DNA of 64,000 bases from Myxococcales bacterium. Lineage in GTDB: Bacteria > Myxococcota_A > Polyangia > Polyangiales > Polyangiaceae. The stretch is taken from contig CAHJWM010000024.1 in assembly GCA_903642325.1 (NCBI GenBank), forward strand, positions 1 to 64,000, given 5' to 3'. The notes beneath the pieces are model-generated. The model did not search any database. It saw nothing but the letters and a program-made list of their open reading frames with translations, and had not been told where the DNA came from. Positions 1 to 8,437 of this stretch are shown in pieces. How positions within the stretch are numbered: position 1 is the first letter of the stretch; each line of letters opens with the position of its first letter. The position numbers and the translations under genes were made by a program.

Positions 1-2
1 GG

Positions 3-1100
3 CCTGCCCGGCGTAGGCGCGGGCGCGGCCGGGCACTTGCACGGGCTGGCCCAGCTGCGGGCGGCCCGCCAGTGGCTCCAGCGGACCCGTTCATGGTCGA
101 AACTACCGAGGTGCGCATGGGGAAGAATCCCATCGCGGGCGTGTCGATCGTGGCGGCAGACTCGATGAATCCGGTGGCAAACGCCATCAACGGTCATGAG
201 CAGAAGATTCCGGGGTTCGATGACCTGCAGTACGCGTGCACGTTCAAGCTCAAGACGCCCAAAACCTGCATGCCAAATGACGGCGCCTGTGACTGCTCAC
301 CAAACGCCGCCGGAAACGCGCAAGGAGTGATCGCTGCAAACAGCCCGCTCTGCCAGCCGCCGGGGGGTGGCGCGGCAACCACTACCCAGAGCTACGCCAA
401 AGCTTACCCCGGAGCGCGCGAGCTGCAGGTGCTGAAGGATCTGCACAGCAATGCCATCGTGGCCTCGATCTGTCCCAAAGTGTTGACCTCGAGCGACCCG
501 ACCAACCCCGCAAACGATCCGAACTACGGCTACAACCCGGCCGTGGGTGCGATCATCGAACGTCTCAAAGAGGCCTTGAAGGGCAAATGCCTGCCACGGC
601 CCATCGAGACGGACACCGACGTGGATTCACCGACCAAGGGTCAGGTATTGTGCAAGGTCATTGAGTCGCAAGCGTCAAGCTGCGATTGCGGATTGCCCGG
701 TCGTACCGCAGCGGACCCACAGATCCTCGGTCCGGTACGGGCCCAGCTTCTCTCCCTGGGCAAGTGCTCAGAAAAGGGCGATGATGGCGTCCCGGCCTGC
801 TCGACTTGGTGCGGTTGTGAAATTAAGCAGCTCACCGGGGACGACCTGCGGGTTTGCCAGGCCACGGGCGGCAACAAGCCCGGCTATTGCTACGTCGATG
901 CGGCGGCGGAGCAGACCAACCCGAACGGGGCCGCGGCCATACAGCAGCAGCTTGCCAAATGCCCAGCGACCCAACAGCAGTTGTTGCGCTTCGTCGACGC
1001 GGACACGGTCAAGACACCGATACAAAACGCAGTCGCGTTCATCGCTTGCCTGGGCGCGCCGGTGGTTCAGGCCGCGGCCGGTGGCGGCGGCGGAACCTGA
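3..1100 (+). CDS. Cysteine-rich secreted/surface protein, C-terminal part (5' incomplete)
   Basis: The reading frame is open to the left edge. A GTG at 72 could start a 342-residue protein, but no ribosome binding site supports it, so I treat the gene as truncated on the left. The visible part has many paired cysteines (for example CDC, CDCG and CSTWCGCE) and a poly-Gly tail, and no catalytic motif. The segment around residues 115-200 (counting from the GTG), with IVASICP, YGYNPAV, and a KCLPRP stretch, resembles from memory the C-terminal part of long secreted von Willebrand A-type proteins common in Polyangia. That resemblance is an inference. The protein is probably extracytoplasmic, because the cysteines look disulfide-forming. 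Function unknown. Confidence 0.55.
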   Translation, partial: PARRRRGRGRALARAGPAAGGPPVAPADPFMVETTEVRMGKNPIAGVSIVAADSMNPVANAINGHEQKIPGFDDLQYACTFKLKTPKTCMPNDGACDCSPNAAGNAQGVIAANSPLCQPPGGGAATTTQSYAKAYPGARELQVLKDLHSNAIVASICPKVLTSSDPTNPANDPNYGYNPAVGAIIERLKEALKGKCLPRPIETDTDVDSPTKGQVLCKVIESQASSCDCGLPGRTAADPQILGPVRAQLLSLGKCSEKGDDGVPACSTWCGCEIKQLTGDDLRVCQATGGNKPGYCYVDAAAEQTNPNGAAAIQQQLAKCPATQQQLLRFVDADTVKTPIQNAVAFIACLGAPVVQAAAGGGGGT

Positions 1101-1232
1101 GCCCAGCGGCGTTCGGGTGATCTAGCGAACGGCGCGGCGGCGGCTGGCGAAAGCTGTCCGCCGCGTTCGCGTGGGCCTGGCTCGAACACGCGCGGGTCGG
1201 GCGCGGGGCTCGGTGTACAATCGAGCACACCG

Positions 1233-1922
1233 GTGGAAGCCAAGAAGACCATCCTCGTCATCGACGACGAGCCTCACATCACCCTCGGTCTCAAGGACGC
1301 CTTGGAGTTCGAGGGCTTTCGTGTCGTCACCGCCGGCAACGGCAAGGACGGCGCGCAGCTAGCCCGGCAAGAGCACCCGCACGCCATCCTGCTCGATCTG
1401 ATGCTGCCGGACGTGAACGGTTATCAGGTGTGTGAAGACGTTCGTCGGTTCGACGCCTTCGTGCCCATCATCATGCTCACGGCCAAGAGTCAGGAGGCCG
1501 ACAAGATCCGCGGCCTGGACGCGGGCGCGGACGACTACGTGACCAAGCCGTTCAGTGTGGGCGAGCTCGTGGCCCGGATCAGGGCCATCTTCCGGCGCAC
1601 GAATCGGCCGAGTGAAAGCGCGGTGTTCAACATCGGCAAGCTCACGGTGAACGTCGCCGCGCACACCCTCGAGCGCGCGGGCAAGCAGACCGAAACACTG
1701 TCGTTCTACGAGGTCGAGCTCTTGCGCATCCTGTACGAGCGCGCTGGGCAACCGGTGAGCCGCGAGGAAATTCTGAACAAGATCTGGGGCGTCGATGCGA
1801 ACCCGACGAACCGCACGATCGATAACTTCATCGTCAAGTTACGGCGCAAAATCGAAAAGCACCCGGACAAACCCGAGCACATTTTGACGGTGTACGCCTT
1901 TGGCTACAAGCTCGTGGTCTGA
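1233..1922 (+). CDS. OmpR/PhoB-family response regulator
   Basis: The 229-residue protein has a receiver domain (about 1-120) and a winged-helix DNA-binding domain (about 130-229). Receiver landmarks are visible: acidic pair Asp11-Asp12, phospho-acceptor Asp55 in LLDLMLPDVNG, switch Thr83 and Lys105 in TKPF. The C-terminal half ends with the usual OmpR-type pattern (NPTNRTIDNFIVKLRRKIE, then YAFGYKLV). It starts at a GTG directly followed by the conserved K-K-T-I-L-V-I-D-D beginning. No sensor kinase is adjacent, so it is an orphan here, and its targets cannot be deduced. The downstream gene is convergent, 20 bp away. Confidence 0.9.
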   Translation: MEAKKTILVIDDEPHITLGLKDALEFEGFRVVTAGNGKDGAQLARQEHPHAILLDLMLPDVNGYQVCEDVRRFDAFVPIIMLTAKSQEADKIRGLDAGADDYVTKPFSVGELVARIRAIFRRTNRPSESAVFNIGKLTVNVAAHTLERAGKQTETLSFYEVELLRILYERAGQPVSREEILNKIWGVDANPTNRTIDNFIVKLRRKIEKHPDKPEHILTVYAFGYKLVV

Positions 1923-1942
1923 TGGTGGGGGCAAGCTTCGGG

Positions 1943-2797
1943 TCAGGGCAGGAGCTCGAGCACGTTGCGCGGATCACACGCGACCGTCTTCGCGTTTTGA
2001 GTGACCTGTCCGAGGGCTAAACGACTTGCATCGATGCCTTCGCGTGCGCGCCGCACTTCTAAATGTAGGTGCACGATACCGGGGCTGCCCGAATCACCGA
2101 CGAAACCGAGCAAGGCGCCGGGCTTTAAGCCTTGGCCCTGGGCGAGCCCGGGCGCCGCGCTCTGCAGGTGTCCGTACATCACCAGGTACTCGCGTAACAT
2201 GCCGGCCTCACGCACCGTGTGCAGGGTAACGAGCGTGTTGCCGAACAAGTGGCCCACCGCCAGCACCGTAGCGTCGCCCACCTGGTTTTCGAGATTGACG
2301 AGCCGGATCGGCGTGCCGCGAGCTTGCGCCAGATCGACCCCGCCGTGGCCGACCGCGGAGAGCTCGGGGGAGCGCCGCTGCTCGTCGTCCGGGCGGTCGA
2401 GATCGTAGCCGCTGCCTACGAACGATGGATCCGCGAGCACGGGCACCGGCAGCCGATATTTGCGAAAGTCTTTCGGGCGCTCGGGTTGGCGCGGGATCTG
2501 ATCGTAGACGCGTAGCCTTCCGCTTCGGTCATGGTGCTCGTTCTGTTGCTCCTGCAGCGCCTCGGCCGTGCTTCCACGATCCGGATCGGGCACCGGGATG
2601 CATACATTGCCATCCGGCAGGGTGCCGCGTGGGCACGGGGCCTCGGCGGTGCCGATACTCGTTGCCGTGTCACGTGAACGTGGCGCCGCCGCAACGCCCC
2701 TCATGTTCGTGACGCTTGGCGCGGAACGAAGCTCCGCGGCGCGGGTCAGCACACTGACTAGGCTGAGAGCGAGCGCGCAGCGAAGGAGCGGTTCCAT
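1943..2797 (-). CDS. Secreted M23 (LytM-type) metallopeptidase
   Basis: This 284-residue protein has an N-terminal hydrophobic stretch (about 4-20) that looks like a signal peptide, a low-complexity linker, and a C-terminal M23 domain. Expected zinc ligands are visible: His151 and Asp155 in HGGVD, and His245 in HLHLEVRR. A YGH motif (His210) matches the family active site. M23 enzymes cleave peptide cross-links in peptidoglycan or act as degenerate amidase activators. Since the metal ligands appear intact, an active endopeptidase is likely. The gene is convergent with the response regulator and is transcribed alone. Confidence 0.85.
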   Translation of the reverse strand: MEPLLRCALALSLVSVLTRAAELRSAPSVTNMRGVAAAPRSRDTATSIGTAEAPCPRGTLPDGNVCIPVPDPDRGSTAEALQEQQNEHHDRSGRLRVYDQIPRQPERPKDFRKYRLPVPVLADPSFVGSGYDLDRPDDEQRRSPELSAVGHGGVDLAQARGTPIRLVNLENQVGDATVLAVGHLFGNTLVTLHTVREAGMLREYLVMYGHLQSAAPGLAQGQGLKPGALLGFVGDSGSPGIVHLHLEVRRAREGIDASRLALGQVTQNAKTVACDPRNVLELLP

Positions 2798-2930
2798 GAC
2801 TCAGTGGGCCATTGTAGCTCGAGCCAGAATCGAGGAGAGCGAGCGATTCGAAAACCTGGCGGGGCCCGAAAACGGCGTGCGTACGTAGTTTGGATTGCTT
2901 CCAAGGCGACGGATTGATAATCGATAGAGC

Positions 2931-3749
2931 TTGGTCTTTTCCGAAAAACTGACGCCTGCCGACGCGGCGATCCTCGAGACTTTCGTGGTCCCGCGCTACC
3001 TTTCGCTGTTCGGGGATCTGATGCTGGAGATGATCTTGGTCGGCGATTCGGCGCGCATTGCACACTTGGGTTGCCGCACCGGGTTCCCCGATTTGAAGTT
3101 GTACGAGCGGCTGGACGGCGTGGATATCGTGGGCGTGGATTCATCTCTGCCGGCGCTCGAGCTAGCGCGCAACAAGGCGGCGGTATTGGGCGATGTGCGC
3201 ATCGAATACCGCATGGCGGAGTCCCTCCCACTGGACCTCGACGGCGGAATCTTCACCCACGCCTATGCCATTCACCCAATCTCGGGGCCGAATGATCGCG
3301 CGTTGCTCTTCAGTGAGATCAGCCGGCTCCTGTGTGAGGGCGGCCAAGCCTTGGTGGCACTACCGCTCCGTGGCTCATTTCAAGAAATTGCCGATCTGTT
3401 CCGCGAGTATGGCCTGAAGCACGACGACACTGAATTCTCTAAAGCCATCGAAGCCGCGCTCCTCAATCGGCCCAGCATCGAAGCGCTCTCCGAAGAGCTC
3501 GAGGCCGCGGGGCTCGACGACATCGACGTCGAGATTCGCCAAACTCAGGTCTCCTTCGACAGCGGCCGCGCCTTCATGGAAGACCCGGTCAGCCGCCTGA
3601 TGATCATCCCGGAAGTGCGCACTTGGCTCGCGATCGACGACCTCAAAAAGCCACTCGAATACGTGCGGGATGCGATCGACAAGTACTGGTCGGAGGGCAC
3701 GCTCGAGTTGTCACTGAACGTTGGTTGCGCCAGCGCGCGTAAGACGTGA
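2931..3749 (+). CDS. Class I SAM-dependent methyltransferase-like protein
   Basis: The product is 272 residues if the TTG at 2931 is the start. There is no strong ribosome binding site and the true start could be further in. The Rossmann-type SAM-binding segment is recognisable around residues 42-75: IAHLGCRTG in place of the usual DxGxGxG, then DIVGVDSS. Later come LCEGGQALVALPL and a C-terminal region of unknown role. The first motif has His-Leu-Gly-Cys where Asp/Glu is common, so it may be a divergent or weakly active methyltransferase. The substrate is unknown. It is followed convergently by tamB. Confidence 0.6.
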   Translation: MVFSEKLTPADAAILETFVVPRYLSLFGDLMLEMILVGDSARIAHLGCRTGFPDLKLYERLDGVDIVGVDSSLPALELARNKAAVLGDVRIEYRMAESLPLDLDGGIFTHAYAIHPISGPNDRALLFSEISRLLCEGGQALVALPLRGSFQEIADLFREYGLKHDDTEFSKAIEAALLNRPSIEALSEELEAAGLDDIDVEIRQTQVSFDSGRAFMEDPVSRLMIIPEVRTWLAIDDLKKPLEYVRDAIDKYWSEGTLELSLNVGCASARKT

Positions 3750-3772
3750 GGCTGCGCAGCGCCCGCTAGCGC

Positions 3773-6700
3773 TCAATACCGGTGTTGCCAGAGTAGATCG
3801 ACGCCCGTGCCGATGGTCCCGACCTCGGTGCGGAGGGACCAGTTCCGCCGAAAGCGCCAATCGAAGGTGCCGCTGAACGCGTTGTTGTTCGTGTTCGCCG
3901 TACTCAGGTCTTGCTGTTGCAGTGTTTTATAACTGCCTTCGAACCAGAGCTCGTCGGTGATCGGGTAGGCCGCGCTGTACGTGGAGTAAGAGCGTTGATC
4001 CGCGGTGGTTTCGGTGCCGGCCTTTATTTCCAGGTTGGCGAGCGGGGTGTTGGCGAGCAGCTGCTTGCCGAGATAGCCCGCACCCGCGCCGACGCCCGCC
4101 GCGGCCGGGCTCGTGTCGCTGCTGGGCGCGCTGAGCAAGGCCGCTTCGATCGCGGCTTGGGTGGTCAGGGTCGGGTCGTCGCTCTCGAATACGATGTTGG
4201 CTTTTCGGAAGGTGCCGCTGACTTTGGCGCGCACGGTAAGCTGTGACAATTGGCAAACCGCCGTCACTTGCACGCGCGGATCGCTGGGTTCTCCCCCCTC
4301 GTCGAAGAACAACATGCCGCTTTCGATGGTAAACGGCCGCGGCAAGCCGGGCAGGCTCAAGCGCCCTCCGGAGCGCAGCTCGATATTACCCTCGACTTGC
4401 AGCTGCTCGCCCAAAACGATTTCGGGGGAGCCAGAAATCGGCAGAAACAAGTCCGAGCGCGTGATCTTCACCTTGTTACCGAGGTCGAATTTCATGCGCC
4501 ACGGCAATGATTGCCCGGAAGCTCCGTGCGGCTCGGCGATCGGCTGCAAGATGAGCACGCCTTCGTCGTCGCCGAGCGAAATCAAGCTGCGCGCTCCAGC
4601 CTGCGGCAGCTGCGCGTTGAGCTCGGGGATGGTCAGCCCGACGAACATCTCGTTCGGGCGGCGTGCCAGCTCGATGCCCATGTTTCTACCATTCAAGGTG
4701 GCCAAGGTGACGCCCTCTACTAAAAACGGTACGCCTTGCAGAGTCGCGGTCGCGTTGCCCTTTTCGACGCGAAAACCCGTGAGCCACAGGTTGCCGCGCG
4801 CCGCGATGTTGTCCTTGGTCGCTTCGGCGGCGGCCGACAACGAGTCAATCACGATCAACGTCGACTTGGCGTGCTCTTCGGCGGTCGCGCTAAACTTTAC
4901 GTTCTGCATGCGAAGCCCGAGCTGCGCCAGCTGCAGCGTGCCGTCGTGCATGGCTAGGGAGCCTTTGACGGAGCCGGTCCAACGCTGCGCGTTGCTTGCG
5001 TCAACGCTGGGCGCCAAGGTGGCATTCAGATCGGTGTCGAGCTTGCCGCCTACCTCGGACAAGACATCGTGTAAAAAGGGCGTGAGGATTGCCGCGTCGA
5101 CGTCCTTTGCTTTCAGATGGGCGGAAATAGGCCGCGCGCCGTCGATCGTCGGAAGCACATCCTGCCAATTCACTGCCGCCTGCACGTCTGCGTCGAGCTT
5201 TCCGCCCCGCGCGGCTGACCCGGTGCCCGAGCTCGGCGGCTCGATTTTCAATGTCGCCGAGAGCGAGCGGCCGTCCGTGCGCGCTTGAATGGCCGCGGTG
5301 CCGAGGCGCGTGCGCTCGACGACGGCGTCTCGCACCTCGAGCTGAGCGACGAGCTGTGGCAACGCCGTACGGCGATCGAACATGATCGCCCCCGCGACTT
5401 TGCCAGCGACGCCGGCCTCGGCCAATACCGGGACGATGTCGAGCGGCATACCCTCGAGTGATACGCCGGCCGTCCCCGTCCAGGCCGGCTCCGCGCTCGG
5501 CGTGGGGTTGACGAGCTTTCCCCACTCGGCGCGGCCACCGGCGCTGAATTGTGCGACGCGCTTGCCTTTGCAGGCAATGCCGCCCGGCGTCGACAACGAT
5601 ACCTCACCCCGCGCCCCATATTGACCGGTGGTCTTGTCGTAGTCGAGCTGAGCGCACACATCGGTCGAGGTATCGCCATCACTTTCCACGAATTGGAATT
5701 GTGAGAGCTCTATTTTATCGCTGAGCACCGGGTGCTCGATGGTTCCACGCATGCTGAGCTCGGTTCGTAGGCGCCCGCTCGCAGCCCCGGGGGCGAGCGG
5801 CGCGGGTAACTCTTCCAGGCGCCGATCTTCGACCACGGCCTTGGCGATCAGCGGTGTCGCCTCGATTTGCTCGAGCAATTGCCGGGGCTGGCGGAGCGCC
5901 GCTACCAAGTCGAGCGGGAGCTGCGCGTTGGCCGAGAGCAGCGCGCCGTGACGGTCTGCGAGCTTGAGCGTCACGTCGGTCGCCCCACCGTCGCCAATTA
6001 TGCTCAAGGCGCCTTGCGCATCGACGCCGTCGATGACCGTGCCTTTGCTTTCGCCCCCTCGCGGCGCGAGCGCTACGTACAGGCCGTTCGTGCTGGCCGT
6101 GAGCGACAAGTTTGGAAATTTCGTCGCGTCCTCGCGCGCGAGTGTCAACGTCGCCGCACCTTCGCCGCGTATCTCGCGCACGCCCATACTTTTCGGCAAG
6201 GCGTAGCTGAGTAACCCAAACGGTACGTGCTCGGCTTTGATGGTCAGGGCGCCGGTGACTCGCTCGAGCGTTTTGCGATCGGCCAAGCTACCGCTGAGCT
6301 CGGCCTCGGCCTGGCCGGTGAATGCGCCGAAGTCGCGCAATTTCGCCGAAGCTTGTAGGGCCAAATGAGAGCCGCTGAGCTGCCCGGACAAGCCGAGCGC
6401 ATCTACCGCTACCCCTTCACTGCGAGCCCGACCAAGCTCGATGTCGAAGCTACCGCGCTGCACCTTGTTCGTGGACTCGAAGTCGGTATCGATCGCGAGC
6501 TTGCCAGATAAAAGACCGCGCGGCAGGCCCAGGGCATGCGTGACGATTTCTAGGTCGAGGTCTTTGCCGTGGGCGAGCAGCGCCAAGCGATTCCGGCCAA
6601 CGTCGCCCGAAGCAGTCAGTTTGCCGCCCGCGCCTTCGACCGTAAGCCCCTCCACGCGCAGCTCGCTTCCGTTTACGTCTACCCGCGCCGCCTTCGCGCT

Positions 6701-8437
6701 CAGCACGGCCTTGTCACGACGCACTTCCACGGTCAGATCATCGATGCGCGGTTGAGCGCGCGGTGTGACCGCCCCCTGCGCGGTGATCGCCGGGCCTTGT
6801 TCGTTGACGATCGTCGTCGATATGATGGGCCGCGTGACGGGGCCGCGCACTTTCGTGCTCAACTGGTCGAAACCAAACTCGCCGGCGCGCAAGCTCGTGG
6901 ATTCGACCGACAGATCAAGAGACAGGCTCTTCGGCCTGTCGACGGGCCCGCTGAGCCGACCGGCAAAGCGGCTCGATTTCACGTTCAACCCGCCGTATTC
7001 GAGCTCTTGCAAGTTGCCATTCAGCTGCGCCGTCAGGCGGTTTTTTTCAAGCCGAGCTTTGAGCTTCGTATCGAGCAGGCCATGGCCATCGAAGTAGGGA
7101 GCCAAGCGCGGCGCGCGGCTCAGGTCCACGCGCTTGGCTTCGGCGCTCGCGTCCAGCGAGCCGTCGGGATGGACATCGAATGTTACGCTCAAAGGCACCC
7201 CTGGCTCGTGCACGCTGGCATGACCAGTCAGCCCCTTCGAACTATAATTCGCGGTGACGTCCGCAGCCGGTACGGGCGTATCCGCGACGCGCGTCGCCCG
7301 CGTTGCACCCGCGATGTCCGCCGTCCAGTCGCTGCCCACGCGAAACACGCTGACTCGAGCGTCCGCATCGAGCTCGGTGCTCGGGGCGCTTGGCCAAATG
7401 GCTTGTACATCCAAAGCCCGGCCCGTGACGTCTAGGTCGGCGCCCGGGCTCCCCGCCAAACGCAGCTCGCCGCTGCTATCGATCGAGCCACGAGCCACCG
7501 AGAGCTTGGCCTGGGTTTGCATTGCTTGCAGTGTGCCGACACCTTCGGCGTGCGCGCCGACGTCTTTTTTCAGTGGATACGCAGACCACAGCGCGCGCAC
7601 GGCTGCGGGCTCCGCGCGTGGCACGTCGAGCGTGACCTCGAGCTTCGGACTGTCGACACGGACCACCGTGCCTAGCTGCACATCGCCGAAATAGCCGTCG
7701 AAGGATGTCCACACCGCTCCGGGGGCGCGCACGTGCACGCTGCCGACGCCGCGCGCGTCCGCACCGCCGAGCCCCCGCACCGTGGCCGAGAAGCGTTCCA
7801 CATCCACCGCGGTGAGATCGGATGCGCCTTGGACCGAGCCGCGCACCGCGGCGAGCTCCGCTTCGAGGGTGGGAACACCGTCGAGCGCCATGCGCCCGTA
7901 GATGTGACCGACCTCGATTTCCGGAAGCCAGATCTTCAGCGTCGAGCGGTGGCTCGTGCTGGGGGCCGACTTGGACGGAGTCAGCGAAAAGGCGTCCGCG
8001 ATGGTCGGCACGTTGCTCTTCGAACCCGGCAGCAGGTACACCTCCGCGCGCTCGATGCGCGCGTGATCGAAGCGCAGGGTCACCGCGCCTGTGGCGAACA
8101 GCAGCTTGCGGGCCAAGCTCGGCAAGTTCGCCTGGACCGAGAGGAGGCTCACCGTGAGCACCAGGTGACCGTCCGGATCGTGCACGGTGATATCTCTTGC
8201 TCTCAGCCCCGTGAGCGAAACGCGTTCTACGGACTCGATGCTGAAGCCGCCATTGAACGTGTGCGCAAGCACCCGTTGCAGCGCGAACGCCACGACGCGA
8301 CGACCCGCCGGCAGGTTCATGTAGATGATCAACGCCAGCAGCGTTCCCGCCACGAAAATCAGCGCGATGGCGACGGTCGCAGAGGCGCGCCAAAGCACCC
8401 GGAGCAGCGCCGGCGACGCGCGGCGCATGCGGCTCAA
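3773..8437 (-). CDS. tamB: TamB-like translocation and assembly module / AsmA-type lipid-bridge protein
   Basis: This is a very long protein (about 1,554 residues) with one N-terminal inner-membrane segment (ATVAIALIFVAGTLLALIIY). Thousands of bases of repetitive beta-rich sequence follow, and the C-terminal TamB (DUF490) domain ends in a predicted beta-strand, LLWQHRY. Proteins of this family span the periplasm, work with TamA, and are thought to move phospholipids or help outer-membrane protein assembly. The gene lies directly downstream of the TamA-like gene. I chose the TTG at 8437 because GGGGAG lies 5 bases upstream and it overlaps the tamA stop as TTGA. A start 14 codons upstream or an ATG at 8428 are alternatives. 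Confidence 0.9.
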   Translation of the reverse strand: MSRMRRASPALLRVLWRASATVAIALIFVAGTLLALIIYMNLPAGRRVVAFALQRVLAHTFNGGFSIESVERVSLTGLRARDITVHDPDGHLVLTVSLLSVQANLPSLARKLLFATGAVTLRFDHARIERAEVYLLPGSKSNVPTIADAFSLTPSKSAPSTSHRSTLKIWLPEIEVGHIYGRMALDGVPTLEAELAAVRGSVQGASDLTAVDVERFSATVRGLGGADARGVGSVHVRAPGAVWTSFDGYFGDVQLGTVVRVDSPKLEVTLDVPRAEPAAVRALWSAYPLKKDVGAHAEGVGTLQAMQTQAKLSVARGSIDSSGELRLAGSPGADLDVTGRALDVQAIWPSAPSTELDADARVSVFRVGSDWTADIAGATRATRVADTPVPAADVTANYSSKGLTGHASVHEPGVPLSVTFDVHPDGSLDASAEAKRVDLSRAPRLAPYFDGHGLLDTKLKARLEKNRLTAQLNGNLQELEYGGLNVKSSRFAGRLSGPVDRPKSLSLDLSVESTSLRAGEFGFDQLSTKVRGPVTRPIISTTIVNEQGPAITAQGAVTPRAQPRIDDLTVEVRRDKAVLSAKAARVDVNGSELRVEGLTVEGAGGKLTASGDVGRNRLALLAHGKDLDLEIVTHALGLPRGLLSGKLAIDTDFESTNKVQRGSFDIELGRARSEGVAVDALGLSGQLSGSHLALQASAKLRDFGAFTGQAEAELSGSLADRKTLERVTGALTIKAEHVPFGLLSYALPKSMGVREIRGEGAATLTLAREDATKFPNLSLTASTNGLYVALAPRGGESKGTVIDGVDAQGALSIIGDGGATDVTLKLADRHGALLSANAQLPLDLVAALRQPRQLLEQIEATPLIAKAVVEDRRLEELPAPLAPGAASGRLRTELSMRGTIEHPVLSDKIELSQFQFVESDGDTSTDVCAQLDYDKTTGQYGARGEVSLSTPGGIACKGKRVAQFSAGGRAEWGKLVNPTPSAEPAWTGTAGVSLEGMPLDIVPVLAEAGVAGKVAGAIMFDRRTALPQLVAQLEVRDAVVERTRLGTAAIQARTDGRSLSATLKIEPPSSGTGSAARGGKLDADVQAAVNWQDVLPTIDGARPISAHLKAKDVDAAILTPFLHDVLSEVGGKLDTDLNATLAPSVDASNAQRWTGSVKGSLAMHDGTLQLAQLGLRMQNVKFSATAEEHAKSTLIVIDSLSAAAEATKDNIAARGNLWLTGFRVEKGNATATLQGVPFLVEGVTLATLNGRNMGIELARRPNEMFVGLTIPELNAQLPQAGARSLISLGDDEGVLILQPIAEPHGASGQSLPWRMKFDLGNKVKITRSDLFLPISGSPEIVLGEQLQVEGNIELRSGGRLSLPGLPRPFTIESGMLFFDEGGEPSDPRVQVTAVCQLSQLTVRAKVSGTFRKANIVFESDDPTLTTQAAIEAALLSAPSSDTSPAAAGVGAGAGYLGKQLLANTPLANLEIKAGTETTADQRSYSTYSAAYPITDELWFEGSYKTLQQQDLSTANTNNNAFSGTFDWRFRRNWSLRTEVGTIGTGVDLLWQHRY